20,216 nt of DNA, taken from NCBI GenBank assembly GCA_002887195.1, contig PJAB01000823.1, forward strand, positions 1-20,216, read 5' to 3'. Position 1 is the stretch's first letter; every line of letters begins with the position of its first letter. Below, piece by piece: positions 16,205-20,216 of the stretch. A model generated the notes under the pieces. That model was not told the DNA's origin and ran no database searches. It saw nothing but the letters and a program-made list of their open reading frames with translations. This stretch comes from Chrysochromulina parva. Its lineage: Eukaryota; Haptophyta; Prymnesiales; Chrysochromulinaceae. A program made the translations under genes and the position numbers.

Positions 16205-17010
16205 GAGGCCTCGCCACACCGCTCTGCCGACGTGTGACGTGTCCGAGGTTCTTCGATGGGGCGAGGGTCGGAGGCGAGAGGTGGATTCGAAGACGGTAGA
16301 CGACAGACGAGACGGCTCCGCGTGCCCACGTCGTCGGTCATGCCCACGACATGAAGCTGTGCGCGCCGCACGCTTCGTGCGTCGCGCCCAACAAATCAGA
16401 ACAGAACGCTCTCGTTACAAAATGGTAGTTGGTACATGTTTGAATACTTAGTACATCGGCCAAGATCTCATCTGCGAATGACGAGAGATTTGCGCGTTTT
16501 GACCGGATTCCGCCATTTTTTCCGACGTCGCTCGTCGGGAACTCCGGGATGATTAGTCCACGCCGCAAGAGAGAAGAGTTGCCCCGGACCGCCCAGCGTG
16601 CAGCGACGAGCGGACCACCCCAACCCATGCCCCAACCCCAGTTTATGAGATCGCAGATGGAGATGCGTCCACGCCGCATTGCGATAATCCGATCCCGCGA
16701 TCCATTTATGTATTTATCGAGTTAACAGTTATTCGATTCGTTCCCAAACATTCCCATTCGATTTGGATTTCGCGATTTCGGACGCGTCGACCGTGAATTA
16801 ACGACCAAACTTGTCTGACGTAATGACGAGACGTAACCGGCGGCTAAAGCCTATAAAGCGCTAAACAAATCACGGCGCGAACGGTGTGGCGAAGCTTGCA
16901 ACCGTCGGGAGTCTGAGACGTGAACGATTGCATTGGGCCCGATAGAGATCCAACAAAGGTCAAAGCCACTGTCTGAGCGAGAACGGCCGTACCGCATGCG
17001 TGTGGACCGG
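16205..17010. other. Convergent intergenic region, no gene seen
   Basis: This lies between the 3' ends of the RSPH14-like gene (+) and the mitochondrial carrier (-). It is AT-richer from about 16700 to 16860. Frames here are short and unrecognised, including a 113-residue minus-strand frame at 16338-16679. A TATAAA at 16852 does not precede any plausible gene. Confidence 0.5.
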
Positions 17011-17972
17011 CTACAGGTACTCGAGCCCAAGCCATCGGCGCATCGCCTCGAAGAGCGGGAAGGTCAAGATTGCATGCGGGCCAAGCCGAAAGTAGGTGGG
17101 GAGCCAGCCGTTGAAGAGCGCCATGGGGCCCTCGTGCCGCAGCAGGCGAAGGAGCACGGATGCGAAGCCGTCGGCCGGATCCGAGGAGGCCATCGTGCGG
17201 GATTTGATCAGGTCAAATGGCGCGGCGACGGTCGTCGCCACGACGCCCGTGATCAGCGAGACGACCACGTGTAAGGCGAAGCTGTCCGTGAGCGAGACGC
17301 GAGCATAGCAGCAGGAGGCGTGAGAGACAGGGGGTGGGGGAGAGAGCGTGCGAGAGAGCATGAAACGGCGGCGCGCCGCCTGCCCGCGAGCGCGCACCCG
17401 TCCTCGTAGTGCTGCCGCAGAATCGATTTGGTATGATCGTAAGTGGTCACCTCCCCTACGGCTATGGCAGCGCCTCGCGGCGCGGAGGCGCTGCAGCCGC
17501 GCAGCAGTAAGCCCGTGACGAGGCCCTCCTCGCGTGCGATGGCGCGCATCGCCGACAGCAGCCCGCCCTCGTAGCGCGCCGGCGCGTCAAACTGCCGGAT
17601 CTTGACCACGTCGAAAGCGTTGGCTCCAATTGAGCCAGTGAAGCCCGTCGCCGACGCGGCTGCGACGCGCTGCAAGAGCGTCGGCTCGCGATCGCCCGCA
17701 ATGAAACCCCGAGCGATCGGGTACACGCCCTTGGTGCAGCCCGAGTACACGAGCTCGCGTGCGATCGTCGCCGAGAGGCCTGGTGCCCAAAGCGCCACGA
17801 TGCCGCCTCGACCCTCTTGTGAGAGCTTGCGGGCGACCTCGAGCGCCGAGAGCTCACGATAAGCAAAGAGCTGGCGTCGCGTCTTAATGACGTCCACCGG
17901 GTTCAAAAATGCTGAGACGATCGCCGTCGAGCCGCCACCAGCGAGGACCTCACGAAAGAAGGTCGTCGGCAT
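17011..17972 (-). CDS. Mitochondrial carrier family protein (two exons)
   Basis: Exon 1 is 17972-17398 and exon 2 is 17281-17011, joined across a 116-bp intron to give 281 residues. Three carrier repeats are visible, each with the P-x-[DE]-x-x-[KR] signature or its relic: PVDVIK at 25-30, AFDVVK at 119-124 (Ala instead of Pro) and PFDLIK at 213-218. GEVTTYDHTK (173-182), just before the junction, matches the end of repeat 2 in the uncoupling-protein/dicarboxylate branch. Splicing restores a continuous repeat 3 (HYEDG-FALHVVVSLITG). The length is normal for the six-helix inner-membrane carriers. Substrate cannot be assigned: repeat 2 is divergent and contact-site residues were not modelled. 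The start ATG has A at -3. Confidence 0.87.
17282..17397 (-). other. GT-AG intron of the mitochondrial carrier gene (116 bp)
   Basis: On the minus strand the donor is GG|GTGCGC and the acceptor is GGACAG|CTTCGC, preceded by a pyrimidine-rich tract (CTCTCTCCCCCACCCCCTGT). The phase is 2, and removal restores Gly192 and the carrier repeat 3 frame. Without splicing, exon 1 reads into an unrelated Arg/Ser-rich tail. Confidence 0.85.
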
Positions 17973-18035
17973 TTGTCAGCGATCAGCGTGACTCGCTCGC
18001 GTGTGTGCGACGCGAAAGCCAAATCGTGTGAATTC

Positions 18036-18089
18036 AGTGTCCGATACACTGTGAACGGACTTAGTGTCCGATACGCTGTGAACGGACTT
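18036..18089. repeat. 27-bp tandem duplication upstream of the carrier gene
   Basis: Copies at 18036-18062 and 18063-18089 differ by one base (CGATACACTG versus CGATACGCTG). They lie 64-117 bases upstream of the carrier ATG on its 5' side, where duplicated factor-binding sites would be expected. A regulatory function is inferred from position only. Confidence 0.8.
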
Positions 18090-18423
18090 TCATTTGACAT
18101 TTCCGAAAAACATAGTAGGGAGCATCGGAATTCGCGGGGCCGAAACCTTCGCCAGGTCGCCTCACATCTAACTCACATCACAGCTCAAACAGGTCACCTC
18201 TGCGCGCAGTGTTGACGGATGACACGCTGCCCGCCGTCGCTCGCACGGGTCACGCAGAGGCTGCCGGGGAGGCGCCTTCAACGGACCTCAACACGCACCG
18301 CGGCCTGAACGATGACTACCCGTATCCCGTACTTCGAGCCATGATGGCCCTGTAGGGGGCCATAGGGGAGGGCCTCTGGGCCACACAGGTACAGTGTAAC
18401 TCATGCAGGTACATGATGACTTC

Positions 18424-18511
18424 GACCCATCATAATTAAATCAGTCTTCGCGGGGTCTGATGAAGACCCATCATAATTAAATCAGTCTTCGCGGGGTCTG
18501 ATGAAGACCCC
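18424..18511. repeat. 41-bp tandem duplication with hairpin at the MFS 3' end
   Basis: Copies at 18424-18464 and 18465-18505 are identical by eye, and the next five bases start a third copy. The last copy boundary forms GGGGTC-TGATGAA-GACCCC (18493-18511), a perfect 6-bp stem with a 7-base loop, 7 bases beyond the MFS stop codon on the minus strand. It may act in 3'-end formation or transcript stability. Confidence 0.8.
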
Positions 18512-18517
18512 GGTTAG

Positions 18518-19942
18518 TCATTCATTCTTTGCCTTAGCGAGCAGTGGCACCGCAAGGGAGCTCACCGAGTCAGCGTCAGCCGAGTCCTCAGAGGAGGTGG
18601 AGGCCGCGGTGGCCCTCTCCCTCTCCATGCGCCAGAGCGCCCACAGGAGGACGAAGGCGAGGCTCGCAGCGCTCGCAACTGCGGCGAGGCCCCCAAGCTG
18701 CAGCATCGCCACACCAGCGGACGGCCCTACGAGCCCAGCGAGCGCGAAGGCGGCATGCTCGGCGCCGACGAGGGTACCTTTGAGATTGGGCGGTACCTGA
18801 TGATGGATGCCATCCGGAAGACACTCAGGGAGGCCATCCATGGCACTCAGAGGTACGCAGAGGCACTCAGAGGCACTCAGAGGCACTCAGTTGCGTACGC
18901 GCGAGGTGGAGAGAGCGGTGAGCGTGGTGGCTAGAGGGAACTGGAAGAGGCTGAGCAGTAGCGTGAGCGCCATGAATAACCACACGCCGCCATGCGGCGT
19001 CGACTGTGCGATGTTCGCGAAGGCCTCCTCGAATACCATCGCCATCACCGCGTAGCCCAGGGCCATCATGCCCAGGCACGTCACGATCGCCGAGCGCTCG
19101 CCGCCGAGCAACGCGGTGATCTTGCCGAGGCCGAGGCCGACGACGGCGTTGCCCAGGAACATGGCTGACATGAACGCACCCAGCCGCGACTGATCGAATG
19201 CGAAGCGCTCCTTGAGCAGCAACGGTCTCACAGCGCCAGCTGACGAGTTGATCAATCCACTTGCCATCTTTGTCGCGAGCAACGGCCACACAAGCGGAAG
19301 GATGGTGCGCATCAGCCGAGGCCAATTGGTGGTCGCGGCGGAGGAGGCGACCGCCGCCGGGAGCTTGTCCGCGCCCCTCTTGGCGTCCTGCGGCACCTCC
19401 TCTACCGTCGTGGGCAGCATCATCACAAGCAAGATCGCTGCAAACGACCCGACAACCGCCACGCGCGCGGCCACTTGTGTCCCCAGATGGCCGCCCAGCG
19501 CGGGTCCGATCACGCCTCCGACGGTGTAGGCAGTTGTCAGCCGGCCGAGGCTGGTCGCGCGCTCTTGCCCGTCAGGTGTGAGTTTCGCCGCAGCAGTCTG
19601 TGCACACAGGAATCCCGCCTGGAAGAGAGCGGGGACCTTTGAAAGGAAGAGCATCTCGATGCTCGTGGCGCGTGCGAGGAGCGCGTACGATGCCGCACAC
19701 GAGAGGAAGTTGAGCGCAAACATGGCACGCAAGCCAATAACGTCGAGAAGGTATCCGACGACGAAGGAACCGACGATTTGCATGAACGAGAAGAAGGAAA
19801 CCAGCCGGGCATAAGAGGACGCCGCGTCCTCACCCTTGACAAACTTTTCGACAAGGAAAGGCTCGAGCGGGCTCTGCAGCTGGTAGCAGAGCGCGTAGAG
19901 CACGACGAGTGCGTACACAACCGTGAGGCTTGAGTCGGCCAT
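18518..19942 (-). CDS. Major facilitator superfamily transporter (two exons)
   Basis: Exon 1 is 19942-18899 and exon 2 is 18796-18518, giving 440 residues, a normal 12-helix MFS length. The start ATG has a strong context (A at -3, G at +4). Hydrophobic helices are evident throughout. The loop after helix 2 carries the MFS motif A relic GYLLDVIGLRAM. Helix 5 has YTVGGVIGPALGGHLG, the G-x-x-x-G-P-x-x-G-G antiporter-type motif C. Across the splice the sequence reads LTALSTSR-VPPNLKGTLVG, then GLVGPSAGVAML, as in TetA/MFSD9/MFSD10-type proteins. Those are proton-coupled or organic-anion exporters, but the substrate here is unknown. The central loop (about 185-210) is soluble and the C-terminus is Ser/Ala-rich. 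Confidence 0.87.
18797..18898 (-). other. GT-AG intron of the MFS gene (102 bp)
   Basis: On the minus strand the donor is CGC|GTACGC and the acceptor is CATCATCAG|GTACCG, phase 0. Unspliced, the frame stops four codons past the donor. Spliced, it continues into the last two transmembrane helices. Much of the donor half is a 10-bp tandem repeat. Confidence 0.85.
18842..18890. repeat. 10-bp tandem repeat inside the MFS intron
   Basis: About five copies of AGGCACTCAG (plus-strand orientation), one of them variant (AGGTACGCAG), lie next to the donor site. The variant and the donor both contain the GTACGC/GTACCT-type sequence, so the repeat may have created or copied splice-site-like sequence. 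Confidence 0.85.
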
Positions 19943-20216
19943 TCTCGGAATTCCTGTTCATTCATTATGAATACGAATACACACAACACGTGTTCATTCA
20001 CAACACACCAACACGCACAGACCAAACTCAAAGCGTGAAGGGCAACACCTCGCACATGTCACAGCCGCTTCATTCTCATGCTCGCGACATGCAACATGTA
20101 CCGCGCTCACAGACACGGATCAGAGTCGCCATACCCCGGGTCAACCCCGGGTCTGAACCCGTGCAACCACCTCGCCTGGCGGGCGTGTGGACCGTGGCGG
20201 ACACACAGACACAACA
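19943..20216. other. Upstream flank of the MFS gene
   Basis: This is the promoter-side region of the MFS gene. It has AT-rich sequence close to the start, CACAACAC-type repeats (19980-20015), and a CCCCGGGT direct repeat (20133-20151) that is also partly self-complementary. No gene or RNA was recognised. Confidence 0.45.

Larger units (their letters stand above)
17973..18517. other. Intergenic region with two tandem duplications
   Basis: This lies between the carrier start and the MFS stop, both minus strand. It contains a 27-bp tandem pair (18036-18089) upstream of the carrier gene and a 41-bp tandem pair with hairpin (18424-18511) just after the MFS stop. A G/C-rich segment with GGCC-type short repeats lies near 18340-18385. 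No gene is supported. Confidence 0.55.

Noticed and set aside
16852..16857. TATAAA on the plus strand as a promoter
   Set aside because: It is not followed by a plausible plus-strand gene and lies in a convergent intergenic region.
18424..18511. Tandem repeats here and at 5259-5470 as a CRISPR array
   Set aside because: The copies are directly adjacent with no unique spacers, and the genome is eukaryotic.
20130..20175. tRNA-like GGGTTCAGACCC on the minus strand
   Set aside because: The flanking bases do not form a five-pair T stem, and no acceptor or anticodon stems could be built.

Overview
This is nuclear DNA from a GC-rich, gene-dense eukaryotic microbe, most likely a flagellated single-celled alga or similar protist. 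The evidence is the set of eukaryotic families (AMPK gamma subunit, PH domain, F-box, EF-hands, armadillo repeats, mitochondrial carrier, MFS transporter), two short GT-AG introns that join split reading frames exactly, and the lack of bacterial operon structure or Shine-Dalgarno sites. A radial-spoke-like armadillo protein suggests a 9+2 flagellum. A haptophyte or comparable compact algal genome is plausible, but the sequence alone does not settle the lineage. Most genes look intron-free, and most have an ATG in a fair initiation context.

Layout. 207-4037 (+): an F-box/macro-domain protein, a signal-peptide protein with four EF-hands, and a PH-domain protein. The first and third follow two copies of a dispersed CCGGTACCGGTA-type repeat. 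4038-5540: about 1.5 kb without a convincing gene, holding a 25-bp palindrome, a possible transposon remnant and a 57-bp minisatellite. 5541-14744 (-): a run of five genes, namely a four-CBS AMPK gamma/SNF4-like subunit, an armadillo-repeat protein, an unrecognised Gly-rich/coiled-coil protein, a two-EF-hand protein with a repeated C-terminal module, and an OTU-like protein whose catalytic Cys appears to be Ser. 14999-16204 (+): an RSPH14-like armadillo protein, divergent from the OTU-like gene across about 250 bp. 17011-17972 (-): a mitochondrial carrier with one 116-bp intron. 18518-19942 (-): an MFS transporter with one 102-bp intron made largely of a 10-bp tandem repeat.

The genes do not form one pathway. 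They cover signalling (Ca2+, phosphoinositide or membrane, energy sensing), ubiquitin/ADP-ribose biology (F-box/macro and OTU-like), flagellar structure and transport. The most interesting items are the F-box/macro fusion with a degenerate macro active site, the probable OTU pseudoenzyme with an RGG tail, the AMPK gamma-like protein that lacks the usual basic nucleotide-phosphate contacts, and the EF-hand protein with a repeated EPW-DA module. No defence system, CRISPR array, rRNA or tRNA was recognised.
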